Shown here: positions 1 to 23,042 of the stretch, piece after piece
Layout: the number at the start of each line of letters is the position of its first letter
Numbering within the stretch: position 1 is the first letter of the stretch
From: Lates calcarifer
Taxonomy: Eukaryota > Chordata > Actinopteri > Centropomidae
Length of the DNA stretch: 64,000 bases
Assembly: GCF_001640805.2 (NCBI RefSeq)
Contig: NC_066854.1
Coordinates: forward strand, 12,750,776-12,814,775
Direction: 5' to 3'
The notes under the pieces: generated by a model
Told to the model about the DNA's origin: nothing
Databases searched by the model: none
What the model saw: the letters and a program-made list of their open reading frames with translations, nothing else
Made by a program: the position numbers and the translations under genes

Positions 1-2928
1 CCTTATATTTTAGTTGATGGAGTTTGTCACAGTCATATGATGGTCTGTGGGTGTCTGTCCTGTCTTCATGGTTCAGGGTCTTCTGGTCTGTTAGTGACAC
101 ATAATCCAGGGTTTTCTAACCAAACAGGTCTGACTGGCTCGTCCTGCTGCTGCATCACCACGGCTACAGTCATTTTAAGTATTGGTCATCCATTAATTGA
201 GTATTAATCTAGAAGCTAGAGCGGTTAACTGAGACTAACGTCAGAATCCAGTATTCTCTGTAGCCACCATGTCTGGAGCAGCAGGACTGTGGAGAGAATG
301 CAGCAGGAGATGAATTAGCAGAAAGTTCAGATGAAGATATTTCTAGTGTAATGTGACTGTAACTCAGACACTGGAATCAGGTCTTTAATCCCATGATTAC
401 TGGTCAGAACCCGCCTTTGATTCGTGACTTGGACTTAGCACAAAGATTAAACATTAATGCCATTGAATAGTGTTTGTTTTCCTTGTTAAAGCTCCATATA
501 GACCCAGTGCAGTTACTCTGTCTATCCACTTTAACCCCATGCTTACATTTGATGAGAGAGCAGCGTAAATAGAATCAGCTTACAGAGGCTAGCAATGTCC
601 TACATTCAACGTCGACTCATTTTCTTTCATGTATTGCTCACACAGGCCAAGTAGTATTTCTGTCCTGATTATTCAGAGGAGCATCTTCAAGCTTTATTTT
701 TGGTTTTCACTCCGATTCCAAAGCCTTAATTTCAACAGCGTTTTCTCATTTTCTGCCACCTGTCTCCAAATTCAGCTCACCCAAAGCATTACGTTCTATG
801 TCAAGCTAAAAGAATTATTTGGAGTGAAGCAGCTCCGTGAACTTGACCTGTAGTTGTGAATGGGTATGTAACATTTACCTGTTTGACCTTTGTGACCCCT
901 GATCAGTTGTGTTTCCTTCCCTGTAGTCACACAGTTTCTGTAAAGACTCAAAGGGGCCACATGCTATTGAATCAGTTGTCTTTTATTTTGTCAGTGGCCA
1001 AAATTCTAGCAGTAAGTTATAGTGTTGTAATGTTGTTATGATTCTTATATTACAATGTGACTGAAAAACACCAAAAGATTTGAGATATAGTTGAAGCTTA
1101 AAACCCAAAAAAAAGAAGAAAAAAAAAAATCTCAAATGTTTACCTGTTGTAACTCCCAGTCATGTCAATGCCATGGTAACTGACATGCTATTGGTGTATA
1201 TATGAGTGTGTGTGTGTGTGTGTGCAGGTGTGTATAGACTTTTTCATCTAGACCCAGCACATTTAAACAGAATATGTCCAACTGTTTAAATATATCACTA
1301 AAATTTAAACTAGGGCTCCGTCAGTTTGAGGTGTGAGTGTGTGTGTGATCGTGTGTGTGTCGATTTTTTTTTTTTTTTTTTTTTTTTCTCATAATGAGAA
1401 AGATTATCTCTTCAGGTTGACAGTGTTGTGCAGCCGTGCTCTCAAAACCCATTCAAAACCTAATTGAAAAAAATAACAAATTAATTTGTAAACAAGGCGG
1501 CAACATGTAGGCTACAAGTGTGTATGTGTGTGCGTGTGTGTAAGTGCATGCTCGTGCCTTATTTGTTCCCCTTCAAGTGATCATGTGATTAGCCATCGAA
1601 GTGCCAGTGTGCCCGTTCTGCCATAGATTAAAACCGTGCGAGGTGCGTTCAATGAAGCTCTGGTGTTTGTTTAGACAGTGAAGACGTCCTGAGGAGAAAA
1701 CACACAGGGGAGCAGTCGAACCAAACCCCTCAGCTTGTTGAACGCAGCCCAGCTGTAATGGACAATCACAGGCTTAAAGAAATTTAATCAAATCCATAAC
1801 TTGTGAAGAGGATTCATGTTTGTGATGGATCTTAATGTTTAAAGATCATCAGATTCATTAATCCTCTTCTACCACTCCTTATTTACTTCAATGTTTAGCT
1901 TTTGTTTTGAGGTTAAATATGTTTTCTATGCTATCAAGTTAACCCTGTACTCATTTACAATTCACAAATATATTCAAATTATTGATTAAAAGTTAGCTAG
2001 GATCAGATACAACTGATTTCCTCTCTTCACGTCTTCACCGTATCTTTAATTTTTAAACGCAACCAAGTACAGTTTCTGTTCATTTCATTTCTATAACTCA
2101 GTTTCTCCTTAACCCTGCTGATCCATTACAGCCCTGTCTAATCTATGGATCTTCGTACTGTAACTGTTGTCATGGTGACAGTGAACTATATTTCTCAGTG
2201 GTGAGAAATTCTATGGTTTCCAGGCTGATTTATTGATACTTAGTGATCTTATTTTCTTAACTCTTCAATTTTTTTCATCCTTTACTTTTGATATGTTGTG
2301 GATCTTAGTCTTCTCTATATGTATGAATAATGGTAATATACTGTAATATCAATGTGTGCAAACAATAAACAAATGGTGAATGGAAAAGATGCAGAGGTCT
2401 TCCATACTTGTATATTTACATCAAATGTCAGCGACTTTGCTTCTTCTATTTTTCTTCTGTTTTACTTTAAATTTCAGCTTACATCCGTACAGGTCACATG
2501 AACCGTGTGAGAGCAGAAGTTAGTGTAAGTACAAAAGTACAACCATGCAGTAAAATGACAGGATTATGTTCGTGTGGGTTAAGATTAGCATTGCAGACCA
2601 CTCTAATCCCTTCCTGTTTGTTAAATGTGTTGTAGAGCGCCCTCTGCTGGACAAAGAGAAATAATCCCAGCCCTCTCTGTCTGATGATGTGATGACGCAG
2701 CAGTAAGAGCTACACCCAACACCACTGTTCTAAAACACTGAACAGCAGGTAAGAAAATCTCTCAACTCCTGCCTGACCCCTGAACCAGGACACACACACA
2801 CACACCATCTATCATTTGCAGCAAGACAAAGGGAGACACAAGAACTGGAAAAACCTTTTATTTCAAAAATTCCTTTGCATCATTTGCCTTTTTAATTGTG
2901 GTAAATATGTTGATCGTATTAATAATTA
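1..2928. other. Gene-free stretch, no supported coding exon
   Basis: No open frame here shows similarity to a family I recognise, and the short ones at 629-1041 lack coding character. The stretch holds GT-rich microsatellites near 1206-1226 and 1331-1360 and a run of 24 T at 1364-1387. An AATAAA at 2364-2369 could end the 3' UTR of a gene lying to the left, but nothing else supports that. A possible splice donor (AACAGCAG then GTAAGA) sits near 2749 with no partner identified. Confidence 0.5.
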
Positions 2929-3620
2929 CACTGATCAGCCATAACATCATGACCACTGACAGGTGCAGAGAGTAACACTGATTACCGTAATTTCTGGACT
3001 ATAAGCTGCTACATTTTCACACGCTTTGAACCTTGCGGCTTAAACAATGATGCGGCTAATTTATAGATTTTTAATTCATTAATTTTAATGAATTACAAGT
3101 ATTTACAAGTGTGGCCTGTATTTGTACTTTTTTTTGTTTCTTTTTAAATTTAGTGGGTGCGGCTTATATTGAGGTGCGCTCAATAGTCTGGAAATTACAG
3201 TATTTGGTTACATAACATATTTTCTCCTGAGAAACCTTGGGTTCTTCTAGCATTTATCTTGATGTTACTTTGGCACCAAGTAAATATTGTTACAGACCAC
3301 ACACCTACACACCTCTCCATAGCAAAAGCACTCTCCAGTGGCAGGGGCCTCCCCCAGCAGTACAATGCTCCAACCACAACTGCTCAGGAACACAACAAAG
3401 AGCCTAATGTGTTGACCTGGCCCACAAACTCCCCATATTCCAATCTGATCCAGCATCTGTGGGACCTCCCTAATATCATGTAGGTCCCCCTTGTGCTGCT
3501 AAAACAGCTCTGAGCCATCAGGGCATGGGTTGCAGGGTGGGGCCTCAATGGATCTGACTTGTTCCAGTGCATCCCACAGATGCTGGATCAGATTGAGATC
3601 TGGGGAGCACATGAGCAGTC
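2929..3620. mobile_element. Rearranged Tc1/mariner-like transposon remnant
   Basis: The left edge starts with CACTGATCAGCCATAACATC, a typical terminal inverted repeat of fish Tc1-like elements. The plus strand of 3259-3483 encodes a decayed C-terminal transposase piece: QQYNAP stands where the family has QQDNAP, followed by VLTWPTNSPYSNLIQHLWD. From about 3484 to 3620 the same transposase region recurs on the opposite strand (SPDLNLIQHLWDALEQV read on minus). The two pieces form an inverted, head-to-head arrangement. The catalytic aspartate of the QQDNAP block is lost, so the element cannot mobilise itself. A MITE has inserted near its left end. Confidence 0.8.
2983..3202. mobile_element. MITE with about 20-bp terminal inverted repeats, nested in the Tc1 remnant
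   Basis: The left end reads TACCGTAATTTCTGGACTAT. The right end, reverse-complemented, reads TACTGTAATTTCCAGACTAT. The two differ at only three positions. The 220-bp body has no reading frame and is AT-rich, as expected for a non-autonomous DNA transposon. Related 'actataagc' ends are common in fish genomes; I cannot assign the superfamily. Confidence 0.8.
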
Positions 3621-4400
3621 TATGTGTAATGAACTGTGTTGCTACAAGACCAGAATATTTGAATTCTAAAGAGAAGCACATAGACTGTTACACCTACTGT
3701 TTTACTGAATGTATTTTTCTGCCGAGCTCAGCTGTCCTCTCTCCCACAGATTGATCCATGGGAAATCGACTGCTGACGCCTTCAATTTTTTTAATCTGAG
3801 CGATGAAGTCAGTTTGTTCTACACCACATCAAGACGGTGCCAGCTGGAAGAACAGGCATTTTAAAGTTAATATTAACACCAGTTACTGCCCACTGCCCAC
3901 TGTGCGGGCTCAGCATCAGACACCTGTTTCCTTCACTATACATCCTCACCGCCAGTTATTTAATATTTAATCCAAAAAAAAGTTTTATTTTCAGGTCTCG
4001 AGTCGAGTTGATTCTCAGAGCTGAGGAATCCAAGCCCCAGTTTAACTTCAGTTCAGATCTGGTTCTGCTTCTTTTCCTCACCACTGTGAACTGTTGGCTC
4101 TCTCTCTGTAAATGTTCTAATCTAAAGAGTTCAGTCTAGACCTGCTCTACATGAAAAGTGCCTGAAATTGTTATTTAGCGCTATATACATAAAACTGAAT
4201 AGAACTGGATTGAATTTTAAAAAGATGGCTGTATTTAAAATAAAAAAACAGAGGTTTATCACAAAGCTCCATTGTACTTGAAATGTTTCCAGCAGGCTCC
4301 AGACCAGCGGAGCTTTCCTCGTATCTCTGTACCCGGGACAGAAAGTTCTGCAATATGGACGTTTCCCACAGCAGTGAGTATTATCAGTGATGAGCAGGCT
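3621..4400. other. Upstream flank of the Ly6-type gene, no gene seen
   Basis: No supported exon. A 100-codon open frame at 3837-4139 (+) has no recognisable domain, no splice context and no homology that I know. It is treated as chance. Confidence 0.5.
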
Positions 4401-4410
4401 GATGAGGAGC

Positions 4411-4418
4411 TATAAAAG
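4411..4418 (+). promoter_or_regulatory. TATA box of the Ly6-type gene
   Basis: TATAAAAG lies about 30 bp before the inferred transcription start near 4440. It is followed by a short non-coding exon and the coding exons of the small secreted protein gene. This is a consensus TATA in the expected place. Confidence 0.75.
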
Positions 4419-4439
4419 GACAGAGGAGGCAGAGGAGAG

Positions 4440-4473
4440 GTACACAGTCGACAAACCTGCACAGGTTCAGAAG
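4440..4473 (+). other. 5' untranslated exon of the Ly6-type gene
   Basis: The sequence between the TATA box and a donor (TTCAGAAG then GTAACT at 4474) fits a short leader exon. The matching acceptor CTCCTGCAG ends at 4579, and the next exon carries the ATG at 4601. The start point is an estimate from TATA spacing. Confidence 0.55.
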
Positions 4474-4600
4474 GTAACTCACCCTCACAGCAACGACAGT
4501 GACTCTTTATATAAAATAATTTTAAAAGGTGAGCTCACATAACAATTTCTCTTTTTCATTTGGTTGATTCCTCCTGCAGACGTCAGAAGAAACAGTGAAG

Positions 4601-5340
4601 ATGAAGGTGTTTGCTTTCGCCCTCCTGCTCCTGGTGGCCGTCACCTACGGTAAAAACTGCGTTCCTGAAGGGAGCTTTATTGAAGGCATCACATCACATT
4701 GATTAGTAGGTCGATGACTTTTTTTTTTGTGTCACTATAATGTGACTGCAGCCTACAGCCTGTCTGTGCTCGTGTATATCGCAGGTGAGGCCCTGCAGTG
4801 TATCAACTGTGTCCGGGAGGCTCCTGACACTGGGGACTGTGTGGAGACTGTGGAGACGTGTCCTCCAGAGATGGACACCTGTGCCAAGATTACCTACCCC
4901 GCCCCCCATGGTCAGTACAGAGACGATTTAAATCATTTCACATTCATTTTTACAACTTTTGGCTTCAAATTGCTACAGTACATCTAGAAAACTACCAAGA
5001 TTATATTTTTTCTTTTCCCTGTAAATCACATTAAGAGGAGTTCTCACACAGAAGCAGGCATGGATACTATTATTATTTAGGGCTAGGCTACTATTAATCA
5101 AACCCTTTAAAGTTATAATGTTAAAAGAAAACCAGAATATTTCAGTAGACAGATTGTTGAGAGAGACCCATCATGCCGTGGTCTCTTCCAAAAGGAGGAA
5201 AATAAAATGCATTTTGTCGTTCATTTTCTGCAGAGAACACTTTCCACAAATCCTGCTTCAAGATGGTGGAGTGTCTGAAGCTGGCCATCACTCAGGGTCT
5301 GAAGGTCAACTGCTGCAACTGGGACAGCTGCAACAAATAA
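4601..5340 (+). CDS. Secreted Ly6/uPAR-domain (three-finger) protein
   Basis: Three coding exons, 4601-4649, 4785-4910 and 5234-5340, join in frame (49+126+107 nt) into 93 aa. All introns are GT-AG and both are phase 1. Residues 1-17 (MKVFAFALLLLVAVTYG) form a signal peptide. The mature part begins EALQCINC, carries ten cysteines and ends CCNWDSCNK, the classic LU-domain pattern (LxCxxC start, CCxxDxCN end). The chain stops two residues after the last cysteine. There is therefore no GPI-anchor tail, and the product should be secreted like SLURP-type proteins rather than membrane-bound like most Ly6 members. It has a TATA promoter at 4411 and a polyadenylation signal at 5388. Family assignment is firm; the orthologue and the receptor or target are unknown. 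Confidence 0.88.
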
Positions 5341-5387
5341 GACCCCATCCCGCACCATGAGATAATTCATGTGACCCAGTTAAATAC

Positions 5388-5393
5388 AATAAA
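5388..5393 (+). terminator. Polyadenylation signal of the Ly6-type gene
   Basis: AATAAA lies 48 bp after the TAA stop codon, so the 3' UTR is very short. The region beyond is shared with the convergent rcan1 end. Confidence 0.75.
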
Positions 5394-5751
5394 AACAACG
5401 TTAAAAACGTAATATTTGACATTCGATCAAATGCATTTTCACTAACAAATGAGTGTAAGTTCCTACAGAGTAGATGATAGTAGACACTCAGTTGAGACTA
5501 GGGTTGCAAAGGGGTGGAAAATTTCTAGTAAATTTCCAGAAACTTTCCACAGCTGATGCTGCAACTCCACCTGCTGCTGAAGGACACGTGGTCGAAAGCT
5601 CTGGAAGGAATTCAGTAAGTTGAACTTCCTCATTCACAGCTGATGCAATGCTGTTGTTTATTTATATCCAGTGAGTGATGCAGTAAATTCATTTTTGCTG
5701 GTGCATTTAAGTGAACAAACTTGCAGAGACGCGTGAATCGATGGTCAAATC
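5394..5751. other. Spacer between convergent gene ends
   Basis: This is a gap of about 350 bp between the end of the Ly6-type gene (+) and the inferred end of rcan1 (-). At 5500-5555 it contains a G/A-rich stretch (GGTTGCAAAGGGGTGGAAAA and following) resembling a dispersed fish repeat fragment. No coding signal is seen. Confidence 0.4.
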
Positions 5752-5757
5752 TTTATT
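5752..5757 (-). terminator. rcan1: Likely polyadenylation signal of rcan1
   Basis: TTTATT on the plus strand is AATAAA on the minus strand. It is the only canonical hexamer I saw on that strand between the rcan1 stop codon (8129) and the end of the Ly6-type gene. This implies a 3' UTR of about 2.4 kb. Confidence 0.45.
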
Positions 5758-8128
5758 CAATGGTAACTCAATGTTAACTGATTTCTTTTAATATAAACAA
5801 ACTTAAAATACCAGTAGTACAAAAGTAGCTAAACTGACAAAGCCATATGCAACCTCCAATTGTATAATGTGGGACAGATGAGCTGTTGGACTTGCTGGCA
5901 GTGCGTCGTGTTTCACAGTGCTGCTTCCGCAAGCTAACGTTCTCTCATCATCATGGATGAAGAAAACGTTTTTCAAGCAAACTAAACCACAAGTGTCGTA
6001 CTGACCAATACAACTTCTCTTAACTTGAGCTCATTTAAAGTGGCTTTTTAATTCACTCGTTTAAAAGTTAGTACATCATCTGATCCGGTAAAAGATGCCA
6101 CCACCAGCCCCTGAAATGAAAACTAAAGCATCTCTCACGCCAAGACAACAGACAGTACTGGCCACAGGGAGAGAAAAGAGCCATGTAGAACACAGTTAAA
6201 GTGGATTCGGTCAGTTGAAGATAAACAGACTAGCTCCAGTCATAATCAGTGTGCTGAACCCTCAGGGCTTTCTTGTATAACCTAATGTTCACGTTGTCAT
6301 TGTTTTAAGTCATGTCCATGTAGCATGTTCTAGTGGTGAAACTGTGTGAGGGAGTGGTTATGTACCTACAGAATAGTTGACAGTTAAATGCTAGGACAGT
6401 GTAAGACTGTGTTAAGATTTAGCTTGAAGCTAACCAAGTGACAGATACAACATAGGGAGAATACAACAGAAAAGCTAATGGCAATGGCAGAATACAGACG
6501 TGTGTTAACACTGGGGGTTTCGCTGCGACATATCTTACATAAATGGGTGTGACAGTATATTTTCATGTGGTCGTCTGTGGATGATGTCAGTATTTAGAGG
6601 GTCTGTCACATGCTTGCACACCTCTGACGTAACACTTAAAGAGAGCAGTTTAAACAGTGTGTGTGTGTGTGTGTGCAGCAGACTGGCCACTCCACTGCTA
6701 ATGGGGAAGCAACAGTTAACACACCCATCTGAACAGAAGTAACACGCACAAACACACACGCTTCTGGCGCGTATTTTCCCAACGTACAATTGTTATACAT
6801 GCAAAACAGTTTGTATGAATACAATAAGACGATAACTACAGGAAACGCACTAATCTCCTTTAGACGTACAAGCACTCTTTATCGAATGGGGACCCACCAG
6901 CAGAGGCCAGAGAGCGCACTGGGCCCTGAGTCAGAGGTTGAATAACAGTGCTTCAGTTGGAGTTTCTCACAAAGACTTTTCTTTCAGAATACAATTTAGC
7001 TCAAGTATAAATTTTTTTTTTTATGTCAACAATAAACCATGGTTAGCTGAAGCTGTCAGATGAAGTCTGGTGTGAGCACTACATTCAAAAATAAAAAGCC
7101 TCATAAAGCCATTTGTATTTTAGCTCTATTATATGTCAAATAGCAACACCTCTTTGCTAAGCTACAACCAAAACACAGACACAGAGTACCAAAACTGAAA
7201 TAACCCACAAGTAACACTGCTGAAGTCATTACAGGAACACTGTTGGTGCAGACTCCTCATTAGGGATTAATGTTTAAATGTAAGCAGAACACACTGAAGC
7301 CAGTCTGGATATGGAAGTAAGGCGAGCTTTGACTTGACTTATTGTCCACTGTTAAACAGCTTGCGTGGGGGGGTGGGGGTGAAGGTGAGACATCAAACAG
7401 TAGAAGAGTAACAGGGAGCCGCGGCGCCAACATGACACGACCGCACAACCAAAAGGGAAATCTGAAAAAGCACATGCCAGCGGTGTGCAAACTGAAAGTC
7501 AGCTTTCTACAGCTGACTGACAGAAATATGTAAGCAAGAATCAACAGCTGCTTTCTTCACTGTCCGTTACATCCCATACTCTAGATGAGGAAAATGCAAA
7601 CATGACTTCTCTGAATGATGCTGCATTCATGTCATGTGGGAATAACACCCAAATCACAGGCTTTCACCTGACCAGCTTCATCTCACAAAAACACACCCAA
7701 AAAAAAAAAAAAAAAAAATCACCACAAAGCAAACATCCAGCAAAGTCTCCTACCGTGGTATCTTTAACACTACAATCAAAAATTGGTTTACATTATTTCC
7801 TACAGTTCAAAAGTCATATTTCCTTCAGTTCCATCTCCAAACGTTAAATTCACAAGCAGTACATTTCATCTGATGGCTAAACTCAACAGTATCTTCCACT
7901 AGGAAGTTGATATCTCCTGTCTTTCCCATGGGACATGAATGCAGCATTCAACACTGTGTTTTCTCTCTTCATCTTATGAAATGCTCGTCTACGGGACATC
8001 ACAGCACCCTTAGGCGCCTTCTCAAAGTCCCCCATACCTCCAAAGCTCAGAGAGTGTGTTCAGCTCTTGACCAGTCACTTCAGGATGGAATGTTACAGTC
8101 GTCACACTGCCGTCTCCCTCGCTGCCGC
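5758..8128 (-). other. rcan1: Inferred long 3' UTR of rcan1
   Basis: No other gene lies between the rcan1 stop codon and the hexamer at 5752. The stretch holds a (GT)n run at 6656-6676 and an A run near 7700-7717. Short open frames here (for example 6535-6875 and 7260-7544) have no recognisable homology. Assignment as UTR is inference from position only. Confidence 0.4.
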
Positions 8129-21048
<12,920 letters not shown>

Positions 21049-23042
21049 CACGATTCACTATTATCTAAAGCGTTTTCTGGAAACACAGGGTGTTTTCATC
21101 CAAACAGCAAACTGAAGTAAACCTGCAAAGCTGCTCTCGAGTGTATTAGCTTACAAGCTCTTACTAAGCTGCCTAGCTAGCAAGTTATGCTAAGCAGGAA
21201 AACGAAATGAAGCTGTTAAACAAACGAAGCAACACGGTATTTCGTGAATTTCTTCTCTCGCTTAGTTGTGGGTGAAGATGGTGGCTTGCCAGTGGGTATT
21301 GTCCTAAACTGAAACAGCGCACTATTATACAGTATTAACTCTAAATAAACCTCTCGGGTAATTTTGTTAGCATGGCGCAGGGGGATGAAGGAGATGACGT
21401 CAGCTCAGCAGCAGCTGATGTATATTTCCGGTTTTGAAGTATTTATATTTTCTCTGTTCTTTTGTAAAAAAATATTTTCATTGCGAAAAGATGTGGAGAT
21501 AATCTGAAACATAATCGAGTGCGCCACTGACAGCACACTCATTCAGTTAACGTCCGATTTGGAGACTTTAGTATAAGGGGAAATACTGAGCACTTCCGTT
21601 TTTCAAAATAAGATGTCTGATCAGAACACATAAAAAGTGAGTAAAGTGAAGCGGGAAATAATCAGACTATACTCAGACTACACATTAAGGGCACATCATG
21701 TATAAAGCAGCAAGTTGCACTGACACTGAACTTTTACCCTCAGGGAGGCGCTATAGACAAGTAAGAGACAGGAATGCCTCTTGCCAACTGCAGCAGGATG
21801 TTTAATGCACTATTTTCTTCTCTAAACTTTATTTTATCTTAATTTATCTTATGTTTTTAACACTGTGTGGTGGAAGTAATTTTCCACAAATACGGACAGT
21901 AAAGTTCCTGACTAACTAATTAGGCTCAACAGCTTCCAATTATCCTGTTCTGTTTGCTGCTCTACTCATCTTACAGGCAAGATGTTATTTGCAGTTAAGA
22001 TTCTATCATCTTGTGGCAGGCTCTACTTACAGGTTGAGGTTTTGCAGTTGTCAGCTCAGATATGCACGTTGCCTATGTTTATGTACTGTTAGTGAGCAAC
22101 AGCACAGACATATATAATGTTACCCAAATTCATGCCATTATACAGGTTTACACAACTGCTTGGAAAAATGGAAGTGTGGAGGGAGAGTGGTATGAAAAAA
22201 AACTGCATTTGGAAAATTTGGGGTTCAACTACAACTGTATGTGGTGTGGTATGTGTGTGTGTGTGTGTGTGTGTCTGAAGTGGTGCTGGTCCCTGGGTGG
22301 CAGAGGGGTTTAAGCTCCTTCCTGGTCATGTGGGGATCAGCCTCCACTTAATCCTCTAGAGAGAGAGAGAGAGAGAGAGATTGTATTTATTGATGTCTAA
22401 CTGTGCTTAAGGTACAGTACAGATTCCAGAGCCTTATAGCCACAAGCAAGGAATAAAAAGAGTGTGTAGTTACAAACCCTAAACCCTTATGCCTGAATAA
22501 TATTCATCGTCCTATCATCTTTGGAGACTCCATATTTTCTCTCCCTTGCCTGGAAATTTGGAACTTTCTGGGAATCATACAGACCTTTCACAAGCTTTCC
22601 CCAGACCTCTGTAAAGATCATCTTGGACCTGTTTGGAAACCTGGACTCCTCTGACATTCATCCCTTGCATTGCAACTTGGGAGCTCTTCCAGGATTTGAG
22701 TCCTCTTGTGACTTTGGAAACACTTTCTTCCTAATCCTCAGCTGAGGTTCTTTTTGAATATTTTTTTGGAATACTGGGTTTACTTATTTATTTATTTTTT
22801 ATTGTTTTTTTCTAACTTTGGTATCCTCAGAAACACACAGAAATCCTCTTTTTAACCTAATCTCAGAAGTGGAACCATTCTACAATTTTTGTCTCAAAAC
22901 CTCTAAAATCCACCTTTAACCTTTCCTGGAATATTAGGCCCATTCCACATATTCAACATCTTGTGGAACTGCACACAGATCCTGGAAACTTAGGCACCAA
23001 TTCTTCCTGAGTAAGTGTCCCACCTTTTCCTAAAACTTTCGA
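21049..23042. other. Divergent intergenic region between rcan1 and clic6
   Basis: This 2.0-kb stretch separates two head-to-head start codons, so it should hold the promoters of rcan1 (long isoform) and clic6 (long isoform). It contains a perfect CRE at 21395-21402, a (GT)n at 22253-22274 and a (GA)n at 22361-22380. The part from 22521 to 23042 is probably clic6 5' UTR or promoter. An open frame of 74 codons at 22521-22745 could be an upstream ORF but has no homology. Confidence 0.6.
21395..21402. promoter_or_regulatory. Perfect cAMP response element in the rcan1/clic6 divergent promoter region
   Basis: TGACGTCA, the full palindromic CREB/ATF site, lies about 350 bp upstream of the long-isoform rcan1 start codon. 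A TTTCCGG (ETS-type) site follows near 21426-21432. Function is inferred from the motif only. Confidence 0.5.

Noticed and set aside
1..4400. KCNE1/KCNE2 or SMIM11 left of rcan1, expected from human synteny
   Set aside because: No frame shows the KCNE transmembrane pattern or the SMIM11 pattern; only repeats and chance frames were found.
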